A stretch of 64,000 bases of DNA from an uncultured Christensenellaceae bacterium (GTDB lineage Bacteria; Bacillota; Clostridia; Christensenellales; Borkfalkiaceae), in NCBI GenBank assembly GCA_910587005.1, contig CAJULB010000001.1:345169-409168 (forward strand), written 5' to 3'. This document shows positions 15,181 through 25,157 of this stretch, in pieces (position 1 is the first letter of the stretch; each line of letters opens with the position of its first letter). The notes below the pieces were generated by a model. The model saw only the letters and a list, made by a program, of their open reading frames with translations. It was not told where the DNA came from and searched no databases. Position numbers and translations under genes: made by a program.

Positions 15181-15849
15181 TTAGCAACTAAAACACTCAT
15201 AAATTTTTCGACGAATTTCCTCAGCAATAGATCCACTTATACCTATTCCCAATTCCAATAATTCCGCAACAGTTGAGATTTTACCATTATTTAATATGCG
15301 ATAAACGTGCTCACTAAACCCCAACTCTGAAATGTTTGTTAATAACCTCTTATCTTTCATTAACGCTTCTTTACCATCTGCCCATCCATTATAGGCTCCT
15401 TTGTCTCCAAGTTTGAATTGATCCGTAACTTTTGTATATTTTACCGACATATAATCGTTTTGCGAAAATCCAGAAAAACAGAATGCACCAACAAATTTAC
15501 AAAAATACCTATTTCCACTTCTATTTGGATCAAGTTGAAATGCTAATCTATAAGGGTAATAACCATCTTCTTCACGCTTTTTTAACAACTTATCCCTATC
15601 ATTTGTCATATACGTCTCAGTAATAACATTACCATCTGCAGAAAGCCTATTAGCCCATTCCCAACCGTCTGGATAGCCATGAATTGTTCCATCCATATAT
15701 ACAAACCATGCTATAACATCATTTGCCCCATAATCATCAAGATTTACAGTACATTTGAACCACTTCTGAAAATTCGTGCCGATTGTGTCATTTATCATAC
15801 TTGCATGACTTTTCCCCATAAAACAGTCGCCAAGATTAAATATCTTCAT
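15181..15849 (-). CDS. Unknown protein of the BREX operon with RpoA-CTD-like helix-hairpin-helix end
   Basis: 222 residues. The last 50 residues (L-T-N-I-S-E-L-G-F-S-E-H-V-Y-R-I-L then I-S-T-V-A-E-L-L-E-L-G) follow the pattern of the RNA polymerase alpha C-terminal domain, a helix-hairpin-helix DNA-binding fold. The first 165 residues, rich in aromatic residues and Gly, have no domain I recognise. It is the last gene of the operon, 18 nt after the cysteine desulfurase gene. In phosphorothioation-type systems a DNA-reading component is expected; that this is it is inference. Confidence 0.65.
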   Translation of the reverse strand: MKIFNLGDCFMGKSHASMINDTIGTNFQKWFKCTVNLDDYGANDVIAWFVYMDGTIHGYPDGWEWANRLSADGNVITETYMTNDRDKLLKKREEDGYYPYRLAFQLDPNRSGNRYFCKFVGAFCFSGFSQNDYMSVKYTKVTDQFKLGDKGAYNGWADGKEALMKDKRLLTNISELGFSEHVYRILNNGKISTVAELLELGIGISGSIAEEIRRKIYECFSC

Positions 15850-15867
15850 TTGGTTTTTCCTATGCTA

Positions 15868-17010
15868 TTAACTTTTTTTAATGATACCACACAAATACTG
15901 TGCAATTTCTTTTACATCTTGTATTGTGTTGTATTTTGATAAAGAAATTCTGATGGTTCCTTTTTCAAAAGCCGACGGAACATTTATCGCCTTAATCACA
16001 TGAGAAATTTGCGTATTGACTGAATCACAAGCAGCACCAGTAGAAATCATAATTCCTTTTAGGTCTAGGCGATGCATTATCGCTTCTCCATCTTTATCTT
16101 TAAATGAAATATTGATAAAGCCAGGTAGGTGAGCATCTTTTTTTCCGTTTCTAATATACTCCCTTCCTTCTTCTAAGCCATTCGCTGCCAATAAATTAAA
16201 AAACTCTTTTTCAAGTTCTGTAATCGAGGCCCCTACACTAATATTAGTAACACTTTCCTCAAGAGCAACTGACATCCCAACAATAGAAGCAACATTTTCT
16301 GTTCCTGCCCTCAAACCATGTTCTTGTGAACCTCCATTCAGATAAGAGATTATATCCGTTCCTTTCTTTATATAAAGAAAACCGATACCTTTAGGGCCAC
16401 CGAATTTATGAGCGGAAGCAGATAACAAATCAACACCCAGCTCCTTCACGTCAATTGCAATATGTCCAATAGCTTGTACTGCATCGGTATGAAACAAAGC
16501 ACCATGTTTATGAGATAAATCAACAAGCTCTTTAATTGGTTCAATTGTACCAATCTCATTGTTGGCATACATAATACTCACAAGTCCGGTATTATCTGTT
16601 ATTACGCTTTCAAACTTTTCGGGTTTAATAATTCCTTCTTCCGTGACACCTAAATAAACTACAGGATAGCCTATTCTCTCAATAAATTCACAACTTCTTA
16701 AAACTGCATGATGTTCAATCGCAGAAGTGATAACCGTTTTTTTTCTGTCAAAAGCAAAGGCTGTGCCTTTAATAGCACAATTATCACTTTCCGTTCCGCC
16801 GGAAGTAAAGTATATTTCGTCAGGCTCAGCGTTGATACATTTAGCAATTGTCTCTCTTGCGCACTTTAAAGCATATTTAGAAGAACGGGACAAAGAATAC
16901 GCCTGCGATGGATTACCGTATTCCTCAACAAGATAACGTTGCATAGCTTCATATGCTTTACTATTAAGTTTTGTGGTTGCCGCATTATCAGCGTAGATAA
17001 TATTCTTCAT
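15868..17010 (-). CDS. Cysteine desulfurase (NifS/IscS/DndA class)
   Basis: A 380-residue class V aminotransferase-fold enzyme. D-N-A-A-T-T near the N-terminus, S-G-G-T-E-S-D-N, H-T-D-A-V-Q-A, the PLP lysine in S-A-H-K-F-G-G-P-K-G (about 200), and the persulfide Cys in S-T-G-A-A-C-D-S (about 322). It moves sulfur from cysteine as a persulfide. The location 2 nt after the zinc-ribbon gene, inside the BREX operon with a PAPS-reductase-like BrxP, suggests dedicated sulfur supply like DndA to DndC or SspA. No Fe-S scaffold gene is beside it, which argues against a housekeeping IscS. Confidence 0.9.
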   Translation of the reverse strand: MKNIIYADNAATTKLNSKAYEAMQRYLVEEYGNPSQAYSLSRSSKYALKCARETIAKCINAEPDEIYFTSGGTESDNCAIKGTAFAFDRKKTVITSAIEHHAVLRSCEFIERIGYPVVYLGVTEEGIIKPEKFESVITDNTGLVSIMYANNEIGTIEPIKELVDLSHKHGALFHTDAVQAIGHIAIDVKELGVDLLSASAHKFGGPKGIGFLYIKKGTDIISYLNGGSQEHGLRAGTENVASIVGMSVALEESVTNISVGASITELEKEFFNLLAANGLEEGREYIRNGKKDAHLPGFINISFKDKDGEAIMHRLDLKGIMISTGAACDSVNTQISHVIKAINVPSAFEKGTIRISLSKYNTIQDVKEIAQYLCGIIKKS

Positions 17011-17012
17011 AA

Positions 17013-17210
17013 TTACTTAAATAACGCACATCCCTCAGCCTTGAATTCCTCAATTTTATCAAGCAAATCTTGAACTGTACAGCAAAGATAATCGGCCAAA
17101 CAATCCATACAATAATAAGTTTTTATATCTTTTCCCAATAATTTCTTGTTAATTCCAATCGTATTTTTATCAAGATTTTTTTTACCGCAAGCCACACAAT
17201 CTTTAATCAT
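17013..17210 (-). CDS. Small zinc-ribbon protein
   Basis: 65 residues with C-V-A-C near the start, Y-C-M-D-C in the middle and an extra C-C, the spacing of a two-knuckle metal site. It overlaps the brxL stop by 8 nt and precedes the desulfurase by 2 nt, so it is part of the operon. It could be a metal-binding adaptor or sulfur carrier partner; no function can be assigned. Confidence 0.75.
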   Translation of the reverse strand: MIKDCVACGKKNLDKNTIGINKKLLGKDIKTYYCMDCLADYLCCTVQDLLDKIEEFKAEGCALFK

Positions 17211-18645
17211 TATATCCCCTTACTCTCATAGAAGGAACATCCTTCCCTTTGAATTCTGAATCAATCATTCCTTGTTGTAATTTAATTATTCGACGCATAC
17301 GCATTGCAGGCAACAAACAATAATCATTAAAATCTTGCTTATCCACATCATACTCTGAACGCACATTAGGAAACAATAATTTTAACAAACCAGTAGCGAC
17401 CTTCTTTATTTTTTCCGAGTCCCTTATGTACGAATCCTCGGGCTCTACAACAAGCTTTTCAACAATTGCACTGTAAGTCATATCATCCCGCAACTCGTGC
17501 ATAATTGTACAAAAATACTCGGAATTTAATGCCCAACCTGTCATCAGTAAACTATCATTCATTTTAGGAATATCCCAGCCTTTTATAAACCCATGAATTC
17601 TATCAAGAAGTGCTGTTTCTTGAAACAATGCTGGCAATTCAGAAAGCATGTAGCTATATTCATCCATACTTTCCTGCTTTATGTTACCTAAGAAAACAAC
17701 GCCAGCACTTGATTCTCCGTTGAATCCATTAGCATTAAATTTATTACGCTCCAAATACCCTTGCATTATTGAACGCATTTCATTATCATTACCAAAATCA
17801 ACAAGTTTCACTTCGTCAATTGCAACAAAATCAGGACCACAGATAAATCCCGGCTTTCTTCTGGCAACATCATAGAACATCTTTGCTCTCGAAACTTTGC
17901 CACCATCCGTCAGCAGACCATTCTTGCTTATTTGTCCAAAAACATAACTCTTCCCAGTTCCCTTGGGAGCAAGCTCTATGATATGAACGTTTTTCTCAAC
18001 GAATGGCAATAAACGTGAGATCATCGTCAATTTTTGTAGAGATGTTTCATACCCATTAGGATTATAATCTATTGCGCCAAGGAGGACATCAATCCATTCT
18101 CTTGTCGTAAAATTGGATCTCATATCTTTGTAATACTCTAAATCGGCATTATATGGGCAGAAATTCTTAAATTCCAAAAGTTTGATTTTCCCGGGAAGCT
18201 TTGGTGAAGCCATATCATTCGGTGGTCTATATCCAAGTTTAATTATACCCCACACCTCTCCACTGTGAACAAGTTCATCCTTATACTGCTCCCATATAGC
18301 AGGCTCAATCATAGTTTCTTTCTCTGACACTCCAAAATCGGGTAATGTAAAAGAAATTTCTCCTGTCTTGATATTTATATCAACAGATATTTTTGTGAGA
18401 ATCTTTACCTTCTCATTCTCATAAATTATTTTATTTTTAATACTAATCCAATCCTCTTTTTTGGGGATAAATTTCTTTACAAACAAGGCCACTTCATCCA
18501 TATCAAAATTTCCATCTTCATCGCTAAAAGTCTTTAACAAATAATCACGAAGAAATGAAGGAAGTCCTAACGATGCAAAAAAGTTATTATTCTTTGAGTC
18601 CTTGTAAACAACCATCTCTTCAAAAAATTCTTTTACCTTCTCCAT
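17203..18645 (-). CDS. brxL: BrxL, short form (AAA+ domain, no Lon protease domain)
   Basis: 480 residues from the ATG at 18645, which has GGAGG 5 nt upstream. The ATG at 18657 overlaps the pglZ stop and would place that site inside the coding region. Walker A A-P-K-G-T-G-K-S (about 226-233) and an acidic Walker B-like F-V-A-I-D-E-V mark the AAA+ core. The family's long form has about 680 residues with a C-terminal S16 Lon-like domain; here the protein ends after the AAA+ region. A short BrxL family is known, so this is probably natural, not a truncation. Role: ATP-driven DNA-acting component of BREX. Confidence 0.85.
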   Translation of the reverse strand: MEKVKEFFEEMVVYKDSKNNNFFASLGLPSFLRDYLLKTFSDEDGNFDMDEVALFVKKFIPKKEDWISIKNKIIYENEKVKILTKISVDINIKTGEISFTLPDFGVSEKETMIEPAIWEQYKDELVHSGEVWGIIKLGYRPPNDMASPKLPGKIKLLEFKNFCPYNADLEYYKDMRSNFTTREWIDVLLGAIDYNPNGYETSLQKLTMISRLLPFVEKNVHIIELAPKGTGKSYVFGQISKNGLLTDGGKVSRAKMFYDVARRKPGFICGPDFVAIDEVKLVDFGNDNEMRSIMQGYLERNKFNANGFNGESSAGVVFLGNIKQESMDEYSYMLSELPALFQETALLDRIHGFIKGWDIPKMNDSLLMTGWALNSEYFCTIMHELRDDMTYSAIVEKLVVEPEDSYIRDSEKIKKVATGLLKLLFPNVRSEYDVDKQDFNDYCLLPAMRMRRIIKLQQGMIDSEFKGKDVPSMRVRGYND

Positions 18646-18656
18646 TTTTACCTCCA

Positions 18657-20942
18657 TTAATCAAACAAGCCACCGACTTCTGTCATGCCTTTTTTCTTAA
18701 CCTCGAACTCCAGTCCACTAGCAATAATATCCGAACCATTATAAATATCAAAACAATATCTTCCACGCTTTGTGCAATCAGTGAGTTCTACTGTATAAAT
18801 AAAATCATCGCTCGTTTTTTTAGCTTCATAAAATCTGTTCCCGATTTTTATGGAAATATCGTTACTTTTAAGTCCAACATAAATCTTCAACGTAGGATAT
18901 TCTCTTGGCGCAAGGATAATTATCTTTGACTCTTCTACAACGAATGCTTCCACTGTACCCGGCTTACGTATAATCTCTATAATTGGAATCGTTACTTCTT
19001 CTAATGATGCACCACCGTGTACTTCTACGTTTGCCTTTCTGCCGCCTCTAAACCTATCGTAGTTCGCAAGAACCCAGAAGCCATCAGACTCTATTGCGCA
19101 TTCGGGTTTAGAATTGATTTCATTCTTTGGACAACATCTTCCTGAATGTTCACCAACCGTCTCCATCTGCCACATATTTTCGGTTTCATGAATTACAGCC
19201 AACCTACTCGCGCCATGGTCGGATATTACAATCGCTTTAGCGATTTCTCCAGATAAAATCTTAGAACTAATTTTTATTAATAAATCATTTATGATTTCGA
19301 GCTCCTTTATTAGGTAAATAGGTGTCTTAACCTTTTCGTAATCGAAGCTATTCTCTCCATGATGCTTTATATCGTCCAAATCCTTTATATTAGCAACATG
19401 GCATCCTTTCCCTTCAAAGTAATTAACAAATTCGCAATTACAATATGTAAGCGAAGGAAGCTCACAACGCCCAATAGAAATGTTAGCAGATAATCCATAC
19501 TTATTACACTTTGCCTGAATAAAAGATAAGTATTCTGCACCCAGAGCGTCAAGGAAATAAACCTGAGTCCCTTTTGTTTCAACTTTATCAACAATTGCTG
19601 TTCTGGATGGCAAAACATCAACAAAATTAAAATCATGCGCTTGCTCATCCACAATAGCTTCAAAACTGGGTAATATTTTATTAATTACTTTTTGATATTT
19701 ATATAAATCAAAGTATTTATCAAGCAGCTCATTCTTGAATCTGTAACTTGCTAGATATTCCGCCAAATCAGGATAAACTGTATGCAATATCTTTATAAGC
19801 GCTTCGGCGGTATAGTTCTCGCCGTATTTATCGAGCCACTCAATTATTTTTTCTTTTTCCGCTATTGTTAAATCAGTCAAATAATATATTAGATTCTCTC
19901 CCTTAATAGAAACAACCTTACAATAATCTGCCGATTCACTTAATAGTTCTATTAAATTGCTTAGTATTTCTTTTCTTTCGGTATAATATTTTTGAAATTT
20001 TATATCTCTATAATCAATTGTTAAAATTACGCGAAATAGTGATTTGATAAACTCTTGGTAATTCGCAGCATTAAAAACAGCGTGCTGCAAGTATTCGCAT
20101 TTTTGTGTCCCAAAAATCATCAGTGAGATGTAGTATAACCATTTCTTTTCTTCCGAGAAATGTGCATACTGCGAAATGTAGCCGGCTAAATCCGTATCTG
20201 CACCAAATTCATTCTTAATAACAAAATCCCAATTTTTTCTTGCAATTAATTTTAATAAATAATTCCATTGTTTTGCAGACCCATATGATGCGGCTACACC
20301 TTTTGTCCTCGGATCAATATCGCACACTATATCATACCCATTTCTCATTTGGGCAATTGCAAATATAGATTTATCAAAAAGCGACTTTTTGACATCGGTA
20401 GCAATATAAATGGGATTATCCGTACTTGTTTCTATAATCTCTCCAATCTTCTCAAACCCCACAAAACAATTAGGAAACGCTTCTGCCAAATCTGGTGCGA
20501 CAAGACAAACGCCCGCAACATCGTCTTTTATATCATTTAGGCACACCACCTGTCCTCTTTCCTTAAATCTCGTATCGGAAAAAGAAAGGAAGCCTGAACA
20601 CATGTATGTAAGCAGTATAACGTGACCGTTAATATTTTTAGAGAGAATCTTTTTTAATTCCTTCTTTGCAAAAACAGTCCCTTGAAGTCTCAAAAAAGCC
20701 GACAAACAAACGATAAAGATTGTACCTTCGTTCTTATCTATCGTGTGCTCTAACTCCTCAAACTTAAATGTCCCATCTTTTTGGCAAAACCGTTCTGCTG
20801 AAACGAATATATTTGTTCCAACATGGAAAAGCTCTTTGAAAAGTTCCAGTTCTATGCGTGAGGAGAAATCGACCACTAATGGATACCGTTTAGTGGAAGA
20901 AAGATAATCTTCTATTTTCTTTTTCACACTATCTCTGTTCAT
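18657..20942 (-). CDS. pglZ: PglZ, alkaline-phosphatase-superfamily BREX core protein
   Basis: 761 residues from the ATG at 20942 (GAGGG 8 nt upstream; an in-frame GTG at 20957 is less likely). The PglZ domain occupies about 445-700, with the metal-site motifs V-Y-F-L-D-A-L-G (about 462-469) and V-I-S-D-H-G-A-S, which resemble the Asp and Asp-His ligands of the alkaline phosphatase fold. PglZ is the hallmark of BREX/Pgl phage defence. The gene follows brxC with a 15-nt gap and is coupled to brxL. Confidence 0.9.
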   Translation of the reverse strand: MNRDSVKKKIEDYLSSTKRYPLVVDFSSRIELELFKELFHVGTNIFVSAERFCQKDGTFKFEELEHTIDKNEGTIFIVCLSAFLRLQGTVFAKKELKKILSKNINGHVILLTYMCSGFLSFSDTRFKERGQVVCLNDIKDDVAGVCLVAPDLAEAFPNCFVGFEKIGEIIETSTDNPIYIATDVKKSLFDKSIFAIAQMRNGYDIVCDIDPRTKGVAASYGSAKQWNYLLKLIARKNWDFVIKNEFGADTDLAGYISQYAHFSEEKKWLYYISLMIFGTQKCEYLQHAVFNAANYQEFIKSLFRVILTIDYRDIKFQKYYTERKEILSNLIELLSESADYCKVVSIKGENLIYYLTDLTIAEKEKIIEWLDKYGENYTAEALIKILHTVYPDLAEYLASYRFKNELLDKYFDLYKYQKVINKILPSFEAIVDEQAHDFNFVDVLPSRTAIVDKVETKGTQVYFLDALGAEYLSFIQAKCNKYGLSANISIGRCELPSLTYCNCEFVNYFEGKGCHVANIKDLDDIKHHGENSFDYEKVKTPIYLIKELEIINDLLIKISSKILSGEIAKAIVISDHGASRLAVIHETENMWQMETVGEHSGRCCPKNEINSKPECAIESDGFWVLANYDRFRGGRKANVEVHGGASLEEVTIPIIEIIRKPGTVEAFVVEESKIIILAPREYPTLKIYVGLKSNDISIKIGNRFYEAKKTSDDFIYTVELTDCTKRGRYCFDIYNGSDIIASGLEFEVKKKGMTEVGGLFD

Positions 20943-20957
20943 TCTTGCCGCCCTCAC

Positions 20958-23900
20958 TTATTTCTTTTTACCCTTCATTATTTCCACACCAACAGCTATG
21001 TTATCTTCAATTAATTGCTTTAAATATGCCTTTACCTCATCTGCTGGCATGCTGTCTATAATTGTTTTAGCCCTTCCATAACCAGTTTCTGTATATTTTG
21101 CCTTTGCCATAACTTTTATTTTATTGAAGACTTCTTGACTTTCGCACCAATAATAAGGGGCATCTAAAACATGCTCTTTAAGATATTGCATGACTGATTC
21201 CACGTCCTCAAAGAGAACAGCATATTCTCCCAAGAATCTGTCTGCAAAAGCCCTGGCACAAGCTACTCTGTCATTCAATGCTTTTAAATATGTAGCCCGG
21301 GAAATATACTCCTCCGCCTCTACAACTGCCCGTTCATCAGTGCTTTTTCCGTTAATCGTCCCAAACACTTTTCTTGCCGTCGCAACCTCATTATCTGGAA
21401 TCATAATAATTATTGGCATATTATGTTTTTCAGACCAATCAATAGGATACTCTGATCCAGTCAATTCCTTCCACTTCTTTCTTAGCTTGATGTGTCCTAA
21501 CGTCCCCTTATATTCTTTGATGGCTTTTTGCACCTTTTCCGTGTACACATTAGGCTCTGAGATAAATGTACCTTTAAACTCATACTTGTCATCATCAAGC
21601 ATAACCTTTACATCTTCTATCGTAAGATCGTCAAGGTAGAATGAACATGCCTTAACAAACATGTCAGCCTGTGTTGACATGAAGTGCTTAAAATACTCTA
21701 GATGTTCTTTTAGCAAAGCAAGGAACTGCTTTTTCTGGGAATCAAGTAAACTGTTCGCCTTTTTGAGATTGTATAGCATTTCAAAGAAAGGTTTACTTTC
21801 CCCAAGTTCGTTTCTAATAACAGAGTATGATAGCCTTATTTGCGCAATCTTATCGCACCATCCTCTTATCGTTTCTTGATATGAAGAGTTTTTTGTCAAA
21901 ATCAAATTACTGGTCTCTACGATTGAATATTCCGTAATAAGTTCGTTAATTTTTTCGTTTACGGTATCTTTATTCCAAACCCAATTTGCTGCGTCAGAAT
22001 TGAATTTATATGACAGATAGTTGATATATTGCCCACCGTCCCCAATAGCTTTTGCAATAATAGGGAGCAAACCACCTTCGTATAGTTCCAAATACGATAA
22101 CATACCGTTCTTGCAATTATCCTTAGTAAGAACAGTTTGAAGATCTATAACAGCTTCGGGATGTTGAATATAAATATCCCCGATTTCCATTGCAATATCA
22201 TTATCGGATTTCTCACCGCCGTCAATATTTTTATTGTTCGCAATACCACAATATTTTTCTATTAACTGCGTAACAATTTCCTTGCTTGCCTTAAAAGAGA
22301 ACGAATCTAAAGTATACTCAATCAACCAAATAGGGAACGAGAAACTCTTCATCTGGTCACGAATTCTCAACCGCGTTTCAGTTACCGAAACACAAGTTTT
22401 TTCATCAATGCCAAATGCGAGCGACGTAATTTTATTAAAAGCACGCTCCGAATCCGTCAGCGTTACTATATATTTGTCCTTATAGCGCTTATCCGCAGTA
22501 TTTTCTAGCTTAATAATTTCAGCAATCATTGAGGAAAGCTTGTCTGAATCAAGAGGAACCGTTGTGAGATTATCGCTATATGAGTAAAACCCATTCGCAT
22601 ATTCCTTGAGAATAAAGCCTAAAATGAATGCCGTGAGATTGCAAGGCATAAATCCATATGGCGCAACTTTCAATGCATTATAAATTTGTGCTATAGATAT
22701 TCTATCGCCCTTTGAATATTCCTTTTCAATAATGCCATCCACAAATGTTTTTAATGTAGCAATATAAGAATGTGAAAGCTTCCAATACTCAGAAACTTTC
22801 CATGCACCTTTTAATGCATTTTCCAGCTTCGTTGCTTCATTGCCAGATCTAAATGTACCTTTCGTTTCCTCGATAATACCGCAGAGCGCACCAGATTGCA
22901 AAGAGTTAGCATCATACATTGTGTTAAGTACGCTGATAAACGCCCCCTCAAGACAACTAGGATATTTAAATTTATTAAGCTCCATTAAACGATTAATCAA
23001 ATCCGACATACATGCAACCCGTTCCCCCTCGGTCACATAGTGCGAGTATACATAAAAATCGCCAGTCTTGATTTTCTTTGCCCATCCTTTCAAAACATCA
23101 ATGGCATATCCTTCATATGTTTTTCTCTGGTTAAGATCGCTGCTTCCTATTGCAAGTGACATTGCATAATTTTCAACAAACTCATTATACTCTGTTTCTC
23201 CAAGCACTACTGACGAATCAATAATCACTACTTCGCTATCTGGATTTGCAGAGAAAAATGCATCTATTTTCTTTTGCAAAGCAGCTTTTTCCACTGTATC
23301 TCTTGCAAAGGTAACTATTCCATAAATCTTATTGCTCTCATCTGCAGGGTTATTCGCCTTTTTGACTTCGGCATCAAAATCACTTATGGTAGCATAAAAA
23401 AGTGCATACCTGAGTTTTAATGCACCGTTAAGTTCAACTGTATTTCTAAGTTCGCACCCGGTCATAAAAGACATATCTTTGGTGTTCTTAGCTTTTGCAT
23501 CTGCTATATAAGGCGTGGTGTCAACCGTAGGTCCTGCACTTTTACAGCAGTATGAGAACACCTCGCCAGTTAATGGAGTACGAGTGACAACGTGCGTATT
23601 AAGAAGCTTACCAGCAATCTTTCTTGCTATCATTTCAAGGTCAGTACCTTCAAATGCAAGTGAAATATTCTTGTCATTCGGTAAGAATATATCTTTATTA
23701 CCAGACCGTTCAGAAACTGCCTGAAGCAACAAAATTGTCTTAAGAACTCTTCTCTCATCTTCAACAAGGTCTTTCTCTATTCTAGATGTGTAACAACTAA
23801 GAACTTCTTTAATTCCCGCCGCAAGTTTATCTTCGCCACTCTCATAGAAAAAGCTCCAAAGCATATCTATTGTAACAAAAGGATTCTGCGACGAAAAATC

Positions 23901-25145
23901 ATAATGGTCAATAAACCACTGGAATGCATGCACATTATCGCCCTCATCATTCTTGATAAAGTTAAACATGCTTCTAGCGGTTGATGTGTAATAAATCGAA
24001 ATGTGCTGCAATATTAGTGCCGCATATGGATGTATGGGTAAAACATTAGATAAATCCGCATCTGTTAATCCAATTTTCTTTTTAACTGCAGAGCGGCTTT
24101 GCATTGTGCGATTGTCAAGACTGCTCTTGTGTCTTACCCACTTCGCCGCCAAATCTGGATCGTCGGTAACCCTAAGAGCTTCTGCCATAAGTGCAAAGGC
24201 AATATTTTCAGGCAATGAAATGTGGAGTGTGGGTGAAACAAATCTGTCCAGCGTCTTTTTCTTGTCGGGGTCACCTTCGGAGAAATATGCTTCTGCCTTG
24301 TGTGTAACAATCATCAAGCAGAATGAAGCCGTAGCTGAAAGCTCTGCAATCTGTTGGAATCCTGTCAAGTGACGCATATTGTTTTCGAAGTATTCCGAGA
24401 ATTCATCCCAAATAAACATCAAATTATAGAGATTATTCTTTTCAATAACCTCCCTTATCCATTCGCAAAGGTCACTAGCCGTCATTGAAAAACTACCTTT
24501 GACGGCCTTTACCTTAAACACCTTTGCAATAAGAGAACGAAGTGCCTCGTCCTTATATGTCTTTAATTTTTCAAGAATATCGTCTGCTCTATCTCCGCCC
24601 AAAATATCACGATATGTTCCCGACGCATAAATATTAAAGCTCTGTTTATTCTCTTCGTTTTCAAGATAGCGAATCAACGATTCACGCAACGAAACGCACG
24701 CCTTATTTTCTATACCGTTTTCCCTTAATGCCTTTTCTATGCCCTCTTGTATAGCAACAACCAAATCAGTGTCGCTTGAGATATCAGAAGAACCGTATCT
24801 GTGACAAACTAAAATCTTGCCTGCTTTTTTTTGCGCAGTGAAATCCTTGCACAGGAAATTATCAAGCCCATATCTCTCAAAGTAAGCAACAGTTTCCTGC
24901 TCTGAGGCTTCCAACAATTTTTTGAGGGTTAAAACGGCATGTGATTTTCCTGTTCCGTATGCACCATCAACCCAAAGAGACAACTTTTGCTTTCTCTTTA
25001 AAACATCAACTGTTGCCTTTATTAAATTTACGAAAGAAGGATGCGGATAGAATTTCTTCCATAAATCGGGCTTTGTGTCAATAATTTTTTTATCGACTTG
25101 GGGGAAATATTCAGGATCGATATTAAAGTAGTCACGATAACTCAT
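20958..25145 (-). CDS. brxC: BrxC-type large P-loop ATPase
   Basis: 1,395 residues. Walker A G-A-Y-G-T-G-K-S at 61-68 and Walker B L-M-F-I-W-D-E-F at about 240-247 in the N-terminal third; the rest is long and helical, as in BrxC/PglY proteins (about 1,200-1,400). BrxC is the ATPase core of BREX. Overlap-free tight packing with brxP (12 nt) and pglZ shows one operon. Confidence 0.88.
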   Translation of the reverse strand: MSYRDYFNIDPEYFPQVDKKIIDTKPDLWKKFYPHPSFVNLIKATVDVLKRKQKLSLWVDGAYGTGKSHAVLTLKKLLEASEQETVAYFERYGLDNFLCKDFTAQKKAGKILVCHRYGSSDISSDTDLVVAIQEGIEKALRENGIENKACVSLRESLIRYLENEENKQSFNIYASGTYRDILGGDRADDILEKLKTYKDEALRSLIAKVFKVKAVKGSFSMTASDLCEWIREVIEKNNLYNLMFIWDEFSEYFENNMRHLTGFQQIAELSATASFCLMIVTHKAEAYFSEGDPDKKKTLDRFVSPTLHISLPENIAFALMAEALRVTDDPDLAAKWVRHKSSLDNRTMQSRSAVKKKIGLTDADLSNVLPIHPYAALILQHISIYYTSTARSMFNFIKNDEGDNVHAFQWFIDHYDFSSQNPFVTIDMLWSFFYESGEDKLAAGIKEVLSCYTSRIEKDLVEDERRVLKTILLLQAVSERSGNKDIFLPNDKNISLAFEGTDLEMIARKIAGKLLNTHVVTRTPLTGEVFSYCCKSAGPTVDTTPYIADAKAKNTKDMSFMTGCELRNTVELNGALKLRYALFYATISDFDAEVKKANNPADESNKIYGIVTFARDTVEKAALQKKIDAFFSANPDSEVVIIDSSVVLGETEYNEFVENYAMSLAIGSSDLNQRKTYEGYAIDVLKGWAKKIKTGDFYVYSHYVTEGERVACMSDLINRLMELNKFKYPSCLEGAFISVLNTMYDANSLQSGALCGIIEETKGTFRSGNEATKLENALKGAWKVSEYWKLSHSYIATLKTFVDGIIEKEYSKGDRISIAQIYNALKVAPYGFMPCNLTAFILGFILKEYANGFYSYSDNLTTVPLDSDKLSSMIAEIIKLENTADKRYKDKYIVTLTDSERAFNKITSLAFGIDEKTCVSVTETRLRIRDQMKSFSFPIWLIEYTLDSFSFKASKEIVTQLIEKYCGIANNKNIDGGEKSDNDIAMEIGDIYIQHPEAVIDLQTVLTKDNCKNGMLSYLELYEGGLLPIIAKAIGDGGQYINYLSYKFNSDAANWVWNKDTVNEKINELITEYSIVETSNLILTKNSSYQETIRGWCDKIAQIRLSYSVIRNELGESKPFFEMLYNLKKANSLLDSQKKQFLALLKEHLEYFKHFMSTQADMFVKACSFYLDDLTIEDVKVMLDDDKYEFKGTFISEPNVYTEKVQKAIKEYKGTLGHIKLRKKWKELTGSEYPIDWSEKHNMPIIIMIPDNEVATARKVFGTINGKSTDERAVVEAEEYISRATYLKALNDRVACARAFADRFLGEYAVLFEDVESVMQYLKEHVLDAPYYWCESQEVFNKIKVMAKAKYTETGYGRAKTIIDSMPADEVKAYLKQLIEDNIAVGVEIMKGKKK

Positions 25146-25157
25146 TTTATTTTCTCC

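Noticed and set aside
15868..17010. Housekeeping iscS/nifS for Fe-S assembly
   Set aside because: No iscU-type scaffold or Rrf2 regulator is adjacent, and the gene is embedded in the BREX operon.
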